Shown: positions 16,885 to 25,137 of the stretch, in pieces | Position numbering within the stretch: position 1 is the first letter of the stretch | Layout of the letters: each line of letters starts with the position of its first letter | Assembly: GCA_934090795.1 (NCBI GenBank) | Contig: CAKOJQ010000001.1 | Span: forward strand, 1-64,000 | DNA from: an uncultured Bacilli bacterium | Lineage (GTDB): Bacteria > Bacillota_I > Bacilli_A > RF39 > UBA660 | Length of the DNA stretch: 64,000 bases | Direction of reading: 5' to 3' | Program-made: the position numbers and the translations under genes | Notes under the pieces: generated by a model | What the model was told of the DNA's origin: nothing | The model's database searches: none | What the model saw: the letters and a program-made list of their open reading frames with translations, nothing else

Positions 16885-17501
16885 ATTTTTCTCCTATTTT
16901 TCTTTTTAAAATCTACATAGATAATACATGACAAAAATAAAGCACCCACTACGTCTATAACAGAATGTTGTTTAACCAAAACGGTAGATAGACAAATTAA
17001 TGGGCTAATTATCCCAACAAGGATTCTAAATACTTTATTCATGTTTTTATCAAACGTTACTGCATACATGACAAGAAGTGCAAATGTGCAGTGAAGAGAC
17101 GGAAAACAATTTACTGGTATATCAGAAATGTAAGTGATATATAACATTAAACTTACTAATGAATTAAAACCATTAACTTCCGGTCTTGAAATCATTGTCG
17201 GATAAATCACAAAACATAAGTCAGCTATAACAGCACATAGAATATATTTCTTTATTAGTGATTTAAATTTATCTTTATCTTTTTGAAATATAAAGTAAAA
17301 TACAACAAATAAATAAGGATACCAAATACTATAAAAAATTATAAAAAATGGTATAAGTGGTATCTTATCATCTACACTTAATGTTATTAAGTGATAACTC
17401 GGTATAAATTGTTTTATTATAAAATATAAAAAGGCACTTGTTCCAAAAACTAGGAACATATTTAATATATAATCTTTATTTTCACTATATAATTTCTTCA
17501 T
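16878..17501 (-). CDS. PAP2-superfamily membrane protein (Aur1/Ipt1-like phosphatase or phosphotransferase)
   Basis: This 207-residue protein has about six membrane helices and the PAP2 catalytic series: a P-x-x-x-x-R-P stretch (YPTMISRP), FPSLHC with active His, and a final LSTVLVKQHSVIDVVGA with His and Asp. Such enzymes dephosphorylate or transfer lipid phosphates on the outer membrane face. I chose the ATG at 17501 rather than the in-frame TTG at 17507, because a -10 box lies exactly 7 bases upstream of the ATG, which fits a leaderless transcript; no ribosome site is visible. It leads the operon with the ABC exporter. Confidence 0.8.
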   Translation of the reverse strand: MKKLYSENKDYILNMFLVFGTSAFLYFIIKQFIPSYHLITLSVDDKIPLIPFFIIFYSIWYPYLFVVFYFIFQKDKDKFKSLIKKYILCAVIADLCFVIYPTMISRPEVNGFNSLVSLMLYITYISDIPVNCFPSLHCTFALLVMYAVTFDKNMNKVFRILVGIISPLICLSTVLVKQHSVIDVVGALFLSCIIYVDFKKKNRRKIC

Positions 17502-17508
17502 AAACAAA

Positions 17509-17538
17509 ATTATACAACAAGTACTTGCAATTTTGCAA
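17509..17538 (-). promoter_or_regulatory. Promoter of the PAP2-ABC exporter operon, leaderless layout
   Basis: On the minus strand TTGCAA (17538-17533) and TATAAT (17514-17509) are 18 bases apart, and the ATG follows the -10 by 7 bases. The -35 sits within an 18-bp palindrome (17523-17540, ACTTGCAATTTTGCAAGT) that could be an operator. Confidence 0.6.
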
Positions 17539-17565
17539 GTTATTTGATAAACTATTTTTGTTCAT

Positions 17566-17642
17566 GGCGGAATTGGTGAAGTGGTTAACACGCCGGATTG
17601 TGGCTCCGGTATGCGTGGGTTCGACTCCCACATTTCGCCCCA
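17566..17642 (+). tRNA. tRNA-His(GTG)
   Basis: Acceptor GCGGAAT/ATTTCGC is preceded by an encoded G-1 opposite C73, the hallmark of tRNA-His. The anticodon stem is CCGGA/TCCGG with loop TTGTGGC (anticodon GTG). The T loop is TTCGACT and CCA is encoded. Confidence 0.95.
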
Positions 17643-17653
17643 TTATAAAAATT

Positions 17654-17679
17654 AAACGAATCGGATTGATTCGTTTTTT
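17654..17679 (+). terminator. Terminator after tRNA-His
   Basis: AACGAATC-GGATT-GATTCGTT hairpin followed by T6. Confidence 0.9.
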
Positions 17680-17717
17680 AGTTTGCAAAAAAGAAATAAT
17701 ACATTTAATATTATTCC

Positions 17718-18155
17718 TTAATTTATAGCTTCTCCATTAACATATAATTTATATCCATTAAAATCAATGTTACTATTTGATGAATCACTATTGTTTAATT
17801 TTGTAACATATGAGTCACCTGTTAATTTAATTTTAGAAGTTTTATCTAAAACAAGTTCAATATTTTTAGCAGTATTATCTTCATTTATAGTTCAGGTATA
17901 ACTTGATTTTTTAGATAAATTTATAATTAAAGTAGAAATTTTATCAATAATAATATTACCTGTTGCTGTTTGATTATTCATATTTAACGTAACATCTGCT
18001 CTATTACTTCCACTACTTCCCCATGAATCACTTTGAACTCTTAAAAATGAACCTGTACTATCATTATTAGTAATATAGAAAGTATCACCTTTGTTAGTAG
18101 TAATTGTACTATTACTTGCAGTAAAATTAGATACTCCATCACTTGCATCACCAAC
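17718..18155 (-). pseudogene. Decayed C-terminal piece of a carbohydrate-binding surface protein (DUF4353-like)
   Basis: The minus strand reads about 145 residues of a Ser/Thr/Asn-rich beta protein (GDTFYITNNDSTGSFLRVQ, then TINEDNTAKNIELVLDKTS and LTGDSYVTKLNN, ending NGYKLYVNGEAIN). It is interrupted by one TGA where relatives have Gly, and there is a TAA and no start codon at its 5' end. The ending matches the repeat-end pattern of DUF4353 carbohydrate-binding proteins. TGA is a normal stop elsewhere in this window, so this is a broken 3' fragment. The 5' part of the gene is absent. Confidence 0.65.
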
Positions 18156-18189
18156 TTAATTATACAATAAATTATTAAATGAATATTAA

Positions 18190-18213
18190 AAAAACTTAGA
18201 AATTAAATTCTAA
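18190..18213 (-). terminator. Terminator of the cysteine-peptidase pair
   Basis: On the minus strand CTTAGAA-TTTAAT-TTCTAAG is followed by T7. The 5' arm includes the stop codon TAG of the upstream gene. Confidence 0.85.
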
Positions 18214-19145
18214 GCACTTTGTTGGTGTTCGACACGAATTGCATAAGCTCCATCTCTCTCATATCCTTCGATAGATCTAATAGTTGGTCCCTCATTCTGA
18301 ATGTCTGCATTACATCCCCATGAATATGCATAACCATTTCCAATATATATTTCAACATGGCCATACGATCCATCTGGCTGCTTACTTGTTAAAATAATAT
18401 CACCTGGTTGTAAGTTTTCGAGATTACTTGAAGAAATAGTAGTCCAATTCATCCTTTGTGCCATTCTCTCTATATTATGTTGCCAATGGGGATTGAACTT
18501 TCCACCTTCTACTAACATATCTTCATAAGTGTTTGCTCCTGCTAAATATAAAATTGCTGATACCGCTGTTGCACAACATAGGCCTTTATTTGGATCTTCA
18601 ATTGTTGCCTCATATCCTTTACCATATATTAAATTATCTATTGAATAATGCCATGTCAAGGTATACTCATGGAATAGTTTAGCAACTTTTACTATCTTTA
18701 AATTCATCGGTAAATTAGAGTTTTTGATTATGGCAACTTTTTCATAAAGTTCTTCAGCAGAGATATTATAATTACTTGGATCATAGGTATAATCTATTTC
18801 GGAAGATAAATCTATTTCGGATAAATCAGTTAGTGATGCACTCATTTGGGAAAAATCTATAGTATCAGCGCTTGCTAATAATGTATTTGTATATCTCCCA
18901 ATTTGATTATCAATAATTTCTAAATTTGTGGCACATTCATTTATTTTGGTATTGAATTTACTGGAATGATTACTAAATTTATTATATCTACTTGTTAATC
19001 TAGTTTTAAAAGATTCTAAAGGTGTGCAAGAACAAGTATTACAATTGATTACACTGTTATAATTATCTTCACTATCAGTTAATTTTTTTTGGACAAATTC
19101 TCCACCTGAAATTAATTTATCTGGTTCTACTATTACATTTGACAT
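18210..19145 (-). CDS. NlpC/P60- or CHAP-like cysteine hydrolase with ESX/LXG-like N-terminal domain
   Basis: The protein (311 residues) has no signal peptide. Its first ~95 residues (NVIVEPDKLISGGEFVQKKL...RYNKFSNHSSKFNTKINEC...IDNQIG) are a helical module shared with the next protein and of the size and pattern of WXG100/LXG domains. The C-terminal ~140 residues look like an NlpC/P60 or CHAP amidase: GLCCATAVSAILYLAG with a likely catalytic Cys, then LQPGDIIL and GHVEIYIGNG with the His. I chose the ATG at 19145 because AGGAGA lies upstream inside an earlier reading; the alternative ATG at 19166 would place this ribosome site in the coding part. Likely a secreted peptidoglycan hydrolase or toxin. 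Confidence 0.75.
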   Translation of the reverse strand: MSNVIVEPDKLISGGEFVQKKLTDSEDNYNSVINCNTCSCTPLESFKTRLTSRYNKFSNHSSKFNTKINECATNLEIIDNQIGRYTNTLLASADTIDFSQMSASLTDLSEIDLSSEIDYTYDPSNYNISAEELYEKVAIIKNSNLPMNLKIVKVAKLFHEYTLTWHYSIDNLIYGKGYEATIEDPNKGLCCATAVSAILYLAGANTYEDMLVEGGKFNPHWQHNIERMAQRMNWTTISSSNLENLQPGDIILTSKQPDGSYGHVEIYIGNGYAYSWGCNADIQNEGPTIRSIEGYERDGAYAIRVEHQQSA

Positions 19146-19168
19146 TTTAATGTTCTCCTTTTTCATTT

Positions 19169-20074
19169 TTAAGCAGCATTTTGCTGTTCTTTTTCTTTCA
19201 TTACTTCTTCTTTAGAAGGATAAATAAAATATGATTGGCAATCTCGTCTTATATCGTTATCAAAATCAAAGCCATTTTCAAAACCATCTTGAAGACGAGG
19301 GTTGTTGTAATTTCCACCATATGGGTCATTTACTAATATTTTACCATCTTCAGTAATACCGGTTAAAACGATGAAATGACCACCGCTTGTAAATTTACCA
19401 CCTTTCATACTACAAATTACTGGCTGATGATTTTTTAAAGCTTCAATAACATCATCTTTACCACCCCAAAAGACTTGTTTTACTTCACCGATGCCTAATT
19501 CTTTAGCACTATCACCAAATAATGACCAAGCTGATCCACCTTCGGTATTATATCTGCCAAATTGTTTAGCTAATACATCAGGCGTTAAATTAGGATTATC
19601 TAAAAGGTATGTTGCTACCATAGCTACTGATGTGATTCCACATCCATGAGTACTTACAGTTCCATATTGACCATAAGGATCATTGTAATCTTTTTGATTA
19701 TATAAAGGAACTTCAGTAAATTTATAATCTGATGTTAACCTTAAATCTTTTAAATTAAATGTTTCAGTTTTTATTTCCTTAAACTCTAAACTATCAGCAC
19801 TTGCTAATAAAGATGTTACATTACTTCCTATTTGATTGTCAATCATTTCTAAATTAACTGCGCATTCATTTATTTTGGTACTAAATGTATTGGTATGATT
19901 TGCAAATTTATTATATCTATTAACTATGTTTTTTTTGAATATACTTAAAGCTGTTGAACCACTTAGTTCTGATGATATAACAATATTATAATTTTCTTCA
20001 GTATCAGTTAAAATTTTTTTAACGTATTCTCCACTTGCTATTAATTCATCGGGTAATACTTTAACATTTGCCAT
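19169..20074 (-). CDS. C39-like cysteine peptidase with the same ESX/LXG-like N-terminal domain
   Basis: The 301-residue protein has no signal peptide. Residues 1-95 (MANVKVLPDELIASGEYVKK...TKINECAVNLEMIDNQIG) are clearly homologous to the N-terminus of the downstream protein. The C-terminal part is a C39_2-type papain-fold domain: VSTHGCGITSVAMVATYLL with Cys, GGHFIVLTGI with His and VNDPYGG with Asp. A strong AAAGGAGAATAAAT lies before the ATG. The gene is 23 bases upstream of the NlpC/P60-like gene and shares its terminator. The shared N-terminus may be a type VII secretion signal; no secretion genes are in the window. Confidence 0.8.
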   Translation of the reverse strand: MANVKVLPDELIASGEYVKKILTDTEENYNIVISSELSGSTALSIFKKNIVNRYNKFANHTNTFSTKINECAVNLEMIDNQIGSNVTSLLASADSLEFKEIKTETFNLKDLRLTSDYKFTEVPLYNQKDYNDPYGQYGTVSTHGCGITSVAMVATYLLDNPNLTPDVLAKQFGRYNTEGGSAWSLFGDSAKELGIGEVKQVFWGGKDDVIEALKNHQPVICSMKGGKFTSGGHFIVLTGITEDGKILVNDPYGGNYNNPRLQDGFENGFDFDNDIRRDCQSYFIYPSKEEVMKEKEQQNAA

Positions 20075-20332
20075 ATTTATTCTCCTTTTATTATCATCTA
20101 TATATATCTTAACTTATATTAAGAAAAAAATAAATTTTTATTGAATGTTTATGTGTATATATTATGTAAATATTTAAAGTTAACTTATACAATAATGACC
20201 AATGTTGTCATCTATATATTTTAAAATATCTTCTTCATAATTTCCTTACTTTCTATTCATTGTTTAATTATATCATGAATTTAATTTATTTATAAATAGT
20301 TTAAAAAGTCTATGATTCACTTTGTTAAATTT

Positions 20333-20360
20333 AAAAAACACCTAGAAATTATATCTAAGT
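20333..20360 (-). terminator. Terminator of the D,D-carboxypeptidase gene
   Basis: On the minus strand ACTTAGA and TCTAGGT pair (one G-U) around a 7-base loop and run into T6. The rest of 20075-20332 holds no gene that I can see. Confidence 0.7.
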
Positions 20361-20362
20361 AT

Positions 20363-21487
20363 TTATAACGCTAAAATAAGTTTTATATTTCTTTTCATTA
20401 AATCAAATATATTAGCTTTAACAACATCTTCTTTTACAGTAATATCTATATTTTTAATTACTTTTCCATTACTTATTACATCTAGTGTTCCTATTTTATC
20501 GCCTACTTTTATAGGGGCTTTTACTTTATCTAGATTTACATTATAACTGTAATTATTGGTTTCATTTAATCCTTCTAAGTTTGTTGCATCATTAGTTATT
20601 GTTAAATCATAGTTTTCTTTTTTACTATTAAAAATATAAACAGAACCAATATTATCATTCGTACTAACAATCGTTTTTATTTTATAATTTGTAAAACCAT
20701 AATCTAATAATTTAGTAGTTTCTTCATTTCTTTTTTGACTAGTTTCTTCTTTCATTATTACTGAAATTAAACGCATATCATTTCTTTTAGCCGTACTTGT
20801 TAGGCAATAACCAGCAGTTTTAGTAAATCCAGTTTTTAAACCATCTAATCCATTATAATATTTAATTAATTTATTAGTGTTCACCATCCAGATACTTGTT
20901 CCATCAGGTTTATTTAAATAAGATTCATAAATAGTTGTATAGTTAAAAATATCATCATGTTTAATTAATTCTCTAGCAATAATAGCCATATCTCTTGCTG
21001 TTGTATAATGATTATCAGCATCTAATCCATGAACATTTACAAAATTCGTGTTTGTACATCCTAGTTCTTTAGCCCTTTCATTCATTTTATTAACAAAAGC
21101 ATCAACTGTTCCTGCTATTTTCTCTGCCATCGCAACCGCTGAATCATTAGCTGAAGCAATAATAATTGATTTAAGTAAATCCTCTACCTTCAAAGTGGTA
21201 TTAGGATCCAAAAACACTTGTGAACCTCCCATACTAGAAGCATTATTGCTAATAATAACATCATCTGTTAAATTAAGTTCTCCTCTTTCTATAGCCTCTT
21301 CAATAAGAAGTATTGTCATAATTTTAGTCATAGAAGCCGGAGCCATCTTTTCATCTGCATTTTTTTCATAAAGTATTTTACCAGTTGAATATTCCATTAA
21401 AATAGCACTTGGAGCCTCAATAATCATTTCCTCTGCCTTAACAACAAAAGGAACTAATAATATTAATATTAATAACAATTTTTTCAT
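20363..21487 (-). CDS. dacF: D-alanyl-D-alanine carboxypeptidase (class C low-mass PBP)
   Basis: The 374-residue protein has a signal peptide (residues 1-18, cut near VKA-EE), the active-site S52-x-x-K55 (SMTK), S-x-N (SANDS, ~110) and K-T-G (DGLKTGFT, ~215). A C-terminal beta-domain (~250-345) and a final hydrophobic helix (FDLMKRNIKLILAL) for membrane attachment follow. It removes the terminal D-Ala from peptidoglycan pentapeptides outside the cell. It is a single-gene transcription unit with ribosome site AGGTGATGT. The closest named types are DacA/DacF; the symbol is a best guess. Confidence 0.92.
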   Translation of the reverse strand: MKKLLLILILLVPFVVKAEEMIIEAPSAILMEYSTGKILYEKNADEKMAPASMTKIMTILLIEEAIERGELNLTDDVIISNNASSMGGSQVFLDPNTTLKVEDLLKSIIIASANDSAVAMAEKIAGTVDAFVNKMNERAKELGCTNTNFVNVHGLDADNHYTTARDMAIIARELIKHDDIFNYTTIYESYLNKPDGTSIWMVNTNKLIKYYNGLDGLKTGFTKTAGYCLTSTAKRNDMRLISVIMKEETSQKRNEETTKLLDYGFTNYKIKTIVSTNDNIGSVYIFNSKKENYDLTITNDATNLEGLNETNNYSYNVNLDKVKAPIKVGDKIGTLDVISNGKVIKNIDITVKEDVVKANIFDLMKRNIKLILAL

Positions 21488-21583
21488 ACATCACCTATAT
21501 AAATGTATTCTTTTAAAATTATTTTATTCTGTTACTTACCATTAAATTTATCAACTTGATAAATTATATACGTAAAAATTTTC

Positions 21584-21922
21584 TCATCTACTTTTTTCAC
21601 CTATCAAAGCAACATCTTCTAACACTTTAAATGATACAAATAAATTTCGATACTTAAATTTAGCTACAATAATTGGTAATTTCTTTTGTTCTTCGGTTAA
21701 TGGCGCAAATATACAACCACAAATATTTCCTTTTTTTGCTATTGATTTAAATGATAAACATTCATTACATTTTACAACATCATAATAAGAACACTTTTCA
21801 TCCAAATTAAATACTTTAAGAACAGAATGCACTTCAAACTTACAAATATGCCTAAATTCTTTATGCTTATCTTTATAAATAGTATCTCTTTCAATTAATT
21901 TTCTTAATTTTAAATTTCCCAT
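21584..21922 (-). CDS. Small Cys-rich protein of unknown function
   Basis: A 112-residue soluble protein with eight Cys, including C-x-x-C (KCNEC, ~residue 52) and C-x-C (NICGCIF, ~68), and basic N-terminus. The Cys spacing suggests a metal site, but I recognise no family. No clear ribosome site precedes the ATG, though the coding pattern is like its neighbours'. Isolated gene between dacF and a lipoprotein. Confidence 0.55.
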   Translation of the reverse strand: MGNLKLRKLIERDTIYKDKHKEFRHICKFEVHSVLKVFNLDEKCSYYDVVKCNECLSFKSIAKKGNICGCIFAPLTEEQKKLPIIVAKFKYRNLFVSFKVLEDVALIGEKSR

Positions 21923-21969
21923 AATAACTTCTTAATTATAGATTACTATAAAATAAAATTAAAAACAAA

Positions 21970-21993
21970 TAAAAAAGAACACTAAGTTCTCTT
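21970..21993 (-). terminator. Terminator of the lipoprotein gene
   Basis: On the minus strand AGAAC-TTAGT-GTTCT followed by T6, directly after the stop at 22000. Confidence 0.75.
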
Positions 21994-21999
21994 ATAATT

Positions 22000-22539
22000 T
22001 TAATGAGCATAAATACCATGAATTTTTTCTAATTCTTCATTACTTAAATTATCGACAGTCCATTCGTTATCTACTTTAGTTAAGTTAAAAGTAATTGTAT
22101 AAGTAACACGGTCTTTAGCGTTATTTAGTTTATCAATTTTATATTCTAATACTTTTGCACTATCATATACATTGTTTGTTGAAAATTTATCTGGATTATC
22201 TGCAACGTATTTAGTTACATCATTTTCAATTTTATAATAATCGTAAACATCAATTTGAGCTGTAACAGTTGCTGTATCTCCATCAATCAATTCATCTTTA
22301 ATTTCATATTTTAAATCAGTATATTGTTTAGTATAGATCTTTTTATATTCTTCGTATGAATCTTTAGGAATATTTAATGTGTTTAAATAATCATTTAATT
22401 CATTCATGACGGAGTCACTATTTTTTTGATATTTCATTAAAACTGTTTCAACTTTTGCTTTAGGTGTATTATTGAAACTACATCCTGTTAACATTATTCC
22501 TAGTAATAATAAACTAAATAATATAATTTTCTTTTTCAT
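22000..22539 (-). CDS. Lipoprotein with NTF2-like domain, unknown function
   Basis: The 179-residue protein has a classical lipoprotein signal (LLLLGIMLTGC, Cys20). The mature part (KAKVETVLMKYQKNSDSVMNE, then a region of alternating strands and a final VDNEWTVDNLSNEEL) fits the NTF2-like or DUF5105-like layout common in Firmicutes lipoproteins. A GGAGAG-type ribosome site precedes the ATG and the gene has its own terminator. It should be anchored outside the membrane. Ligand or role cannot be inferred. Confidence 0.75.
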   Translation of the reverse strand: MKKKIILFSLLLLGIMLTGCSFNNTPKAKVETVLMKYQKNSDSVMNELNDYLNTLNIPKDSYEEYKKIYTKQYTDLKYEIKDELIDGDTATVTAQIDVYDYYKIENDVTKYVADNPDKFSTNNVYDSAKVLEYKIDKLNNAKDRVTYTITFNLTKVDNEWTVDNLSNEELEKIHGIYAH

Positions 22540-22583
22540 TTACTCTCCTTCTTTTATAGTTTGAATAAATAATATAAAATTAT

Positions 22584-22612
22584 ACTAAAAAAGAAGAAAT
22601 TAATCTTCTTCT
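22584..22612 (-). terminator. Terminator of the 25.1-22.6 kb gene group
   Basis: On the minus strand AGAAGAAGATTAATTTCTTCT forms a hairpin followed by T6; the 5' arm includes the last codons of the 85-residue gene. Confidence 0.7.
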
Positions 22613-22857
22613 AATAGTTTTTTAAATTTTGCCAAGAATATAGCTGCTAGGAAATTTAATTTATCTTCCTCTATAACTGGAGTTAAATAAGTTTTTCCAT
22701 CACTTTTAAATTCTTCAAATATTTCTGATTCAGGAGTTGGTAAATCCTCATCGGATAATTTTGTTCCTAAGAAATATTTTACATTATCTTGAACTGTTTC
22801 ATCAACAAGGTAATACTTACGATTGTGTCCTAAAGTTACGACTGTGTCAACACTCAT
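22600..22857 (-). CDS. Small acidic protein, DUF1292-like
   Basis: The 85-residue acidic protein (VVTLGHNRKYYLVDETVQDNVKYF, ending FKKLLEED) resembles small DUF1292/YrzB-type proteins in length and pattern, but the match is by eye. It follows the 606-residue gene by 23 bases and shares its transcript and terminator. No function is known. Confidence 0.6.
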   Translation of the reverse strand: MSVDTVVTLGHNRKYYLVDETVQDNVKYFLGTKLSDEDLPTPESEIFEEFKSDGKTYLTPVIEEDKLNFLAAIFLAKFKKLLEED

Positions 22858-22880
22858 TTATAACCACTCTTTTCTTCTTT

Positions 22881-24701
22881 TTATCTTTTTTTGGATTTAC
22901 TTTCTTCTTTTTTTATTTCATCAAAACTTTTACCAAATTCATTCATGTCAATTAGTTCATCATCTAATTCTTCATAATCAGCATCAATAGCCATGAAATC
23001 AGAAATATATTTTGATTCAAAATCTGGTCTAAGTTTTTCACTTAATGTTTCCTTCAATTTATCTATTTTGTCTTTTACTTTTCTTAATGCTGTGCCAATT
23101 GCTCTTTTTAAATTAAATGATACGTTCTTTTTACTTAATCCGATAACAGCGTTTGCATATGCTTCTTCTTTATTTATTGGTTTAGTATCTACTTTTGTAA
23201 CCATTTGAGTAATTAAACCATTCATATGTTCTTTCCATATTTCTTCAGTTTCAAATAAGGTAACTGAAAATGGTTCATCAATACCTTCTAAATAAATTTC
23301 TTCTTCACCTTTATCGTTTATTATAGAATTAGCAACTTTATAGGAAAAACCTTTTTGTAAAAGATTAGAGTTATCTTTAGTTGATATATAATCTTTACTT
23401 CCATTATAAACTACAAAGTCACCTTTTTTTAGTGCTGGTACATGTTCACCTTTTGTACTCATTAAATCTTCAATTTTGATGGCTGGTTCGTTATTTTCTG
23501 GTTTAATAATAGGTTCTACTCTTTCTTTATCAGTATTGGATTCTGAATTATCATTTATTTGTTTGTTTTCTTCTTCATCAACTAATTCTATTTTAAATGG
23601 AGTTCTTTCATTTAATTTAATTTCATCATCTTTAGATGAATTTAGAACTATATCAGTATTTGTTAATTCCGGTTCTTTTGGGATTTTTGTAAGGTTATTT
23701 TCTACTGTTTCATTTTTCTGATTAAATGTGTCTTTTTTTTCTTTCCATTCATTTGGGGTATCAAATAAACTTACTGAGAAAGGTTTATCAAAGCCCTCTA
23801 TATAAAATTCTTCTAAACCATTTTTTTTGAATATTGATCTATTTACTTTGTATTCTTTTCCTTCTTCTAAAAGATAGGTATAATCATTTCCAAATAATGG
23901 TTTACTACCATTGTAAATAACAACATCTTCTTTTTGGAGTGATGGTCCCGTTATACCAGCGTCTAAACATAAATTAGTAAACTCTTTAATTTCGTTAGTA
24001 TATGAATTTTTCATTTCAGATAGTTCATCTGTTAAAGAGGTAAATAATTTTTGTACTGATGTTTTTGTTCTTGGAGTTAAAGATAATCTATCCATTATTT
24101 TTGTTAAGTCATTTAAGTCTTTAATTAGGTTTGATACTAAAACAATAAATTCTTGTTTTTTAGAATTTTTAGCAATTATTTTAACGTCTTCTTCTATTAA
24201 ATCTAAAACTTTTTTATATTCGAGATTTTTAACACCTAGTTTGAAGTTCAAGTCATTTATTCTCTTTAAATCATCCGATGATATTGAAGATGTGGTTTTG
24301 TTTAAGAAGTTAATTTCGCTTTTAATATTTTCAATTTCAGTTAACTTTCTTTGACATTCATCTTTATCATCTTTTAATTTATAAATAATTATATATTTAT
24401 CGACAATTTCTTGAAAAAATTTTCTAAATTCTTCAATATCTTTTTCATCAGAATATTGAAATAATCCATCTTTATTAATTTCAGTTTGTATATTTTTAAA
24501 ATAATCTACTAGTTTTCTTTCAAATTCAGAGTAATCAACTTTTTTATCAGCTTTTTCCTTAGCAACTTTAATATTTTGGGCTGCTTCTTCAACACCTAAT
24601 CCGGTTTGACTAACAAATTCTAAAAATTTGTTAGTATCCTCAATTGTTAAATCTGTTCCTGCTAAGGATCTATATATTGAATTTATATTTTCTTCTTTCA
24701 T
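22881..24701 (-). CDS. Coiled-coil protein with a duplicated ~70-residue module
   Basis: The 606-residue protein has no signal or membrane segment. Residues ~1-250 are mainly helical/coiled coil. Two similar modules follow at ~265-335 and ~425-495: DVVIYNGSKPLFGNDYTYLL..GKEYKV..FYIEGFDKPFSVSLF and DFVVYNGSKDYISTKDNSNLL..GFSYKV..IYLEGIDEPFSVTLF, then a W/E-rich end. Each looks like a small SH3-like beta-barrel. A charged linker (~345-420) joins them and the tail is strongly Lys/Glu-rich. AGGAGG precedes the start. It is the middle of three co-directional genes of unknown function. Confidence 0.7.
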   Translation of the reverse strand: MKEENINSIYRSLAGTDLTIEDTNKFLEFVSQTGLGVEEAAQNIKVAKEKADKKVDYSEFERKLVDYFKNIQTEINKDGLFQYSDEKDIEEFRKFFQEIVDKYIIIYKLKDDKDECQRKLTEIENIKSEINFLNKTTSSISSDDLKRINDLNFKLGVKNLEYKKVLDLIEEDVKIIAKNSKKQEFIVLVSNLIKDLNDLTKIMDRLSLTPRTKTSVQKLFTSLTDELSEMKNSYTNEIKEFTNLCLDAGITGPSLQKEDVVIYNGSKPLFGNDYTYLLEEGKEYKVNRSIFKKNGLEEFYIEGFDKPFSVSLFDTPNEWKEKKDTFNQKNETVENNLTKIPKEPELTNTDIVLNSSKDDEIKLNERTPFKIELVDEEENKQINDNSESNTDKERVEPIIKPENNEPAIKIEDLMSTKGEHVPALKKGDFVVYNGSKDYISTKDNSNLLQKGFSYKVANSIINDKGEEEIYLEGIDEPFSVTLFETEEIWKEHMNGLITQMVTKVDTKPINKEEAYANAVIGLSKKNVSFNLKRAIGTALRKVKDKIDKLKETLSEKLRPDFESKYISDFMAIDADYEELDDELIDMNEFGKSFDEIKKEESKSKKR

Positions 24702-24720
24702 GTTCTTAACCTCCTGTTTG

Positions 24721-25122
24721 TTAAATTAGATTAGATTTTTTTAATTCTTCATCTAAATTAACATTATCTAAATCATATTTATCATTTAAATTTCTTAAAA
24801 TTGTATCATTATCTTTAATTAATTTTATTCTAGTATTAATTCTTTTTATTAAATCTTCTACATCTTCTTTTACTTTTTGATTAGAAATATCTTCACTTAG
24901 AGTCACTTCACTAGTTTCTGATAAATTACTTACTTTATCTAAATAAGATGATTCAATTCCTTCTTTATTTAGAATCTCATCTATTTTTTTAGCATATTTT
25001 AATATCTCAGCAACTAATGAATCAATATTTTCATTAATTTTTTTGCCTTTGAATGTTGCTAAAACTTTTTCAGTAGCGTCTTTTTCTTCTTTATTTTTAA
25101 AAATTAAGTCTTTATTATTCAT
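24721..25122 (-). CDS. Helical/coiled-coil protein of unknown function
   Basis: The 133-residue, highly charged helical protein has no signal or Cys. Heptad-like patterns run from ~25 to ~125. A ribosome site GAAAGGAAATTAAAT precedes the ATG. It lies 19 bases before the 606-residue coiled-coil gene and 15 bases after the exported protein gene, so it is probably co-transcribed. No family was recognised. Confidence 0.6.
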   Translation of the reverse strand: MNNKDLIFKNKEEKDATEKVLATFKGKKINENIDSLVAEILKYAKKIDEILNKEGIESSYLDKVSNLSETSEVTLSEDISNQKVKEDVEDLIKRINTRIKLIKDNDTILRNLNDKYDLDNVNLDEELKKSNLI

Positions 25123-25137
25123 ATTTAATTTCCTTTC

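Noticed and set aside
17718..18155. Reading TGA as Trp to keep this frame open (Mycoplasma-type code)
   Set aside because: TGA ends yidD and the Wzz-like gene with overlap to the next ATG, and Trp is coded by TGG throughout, so the standard code applies.
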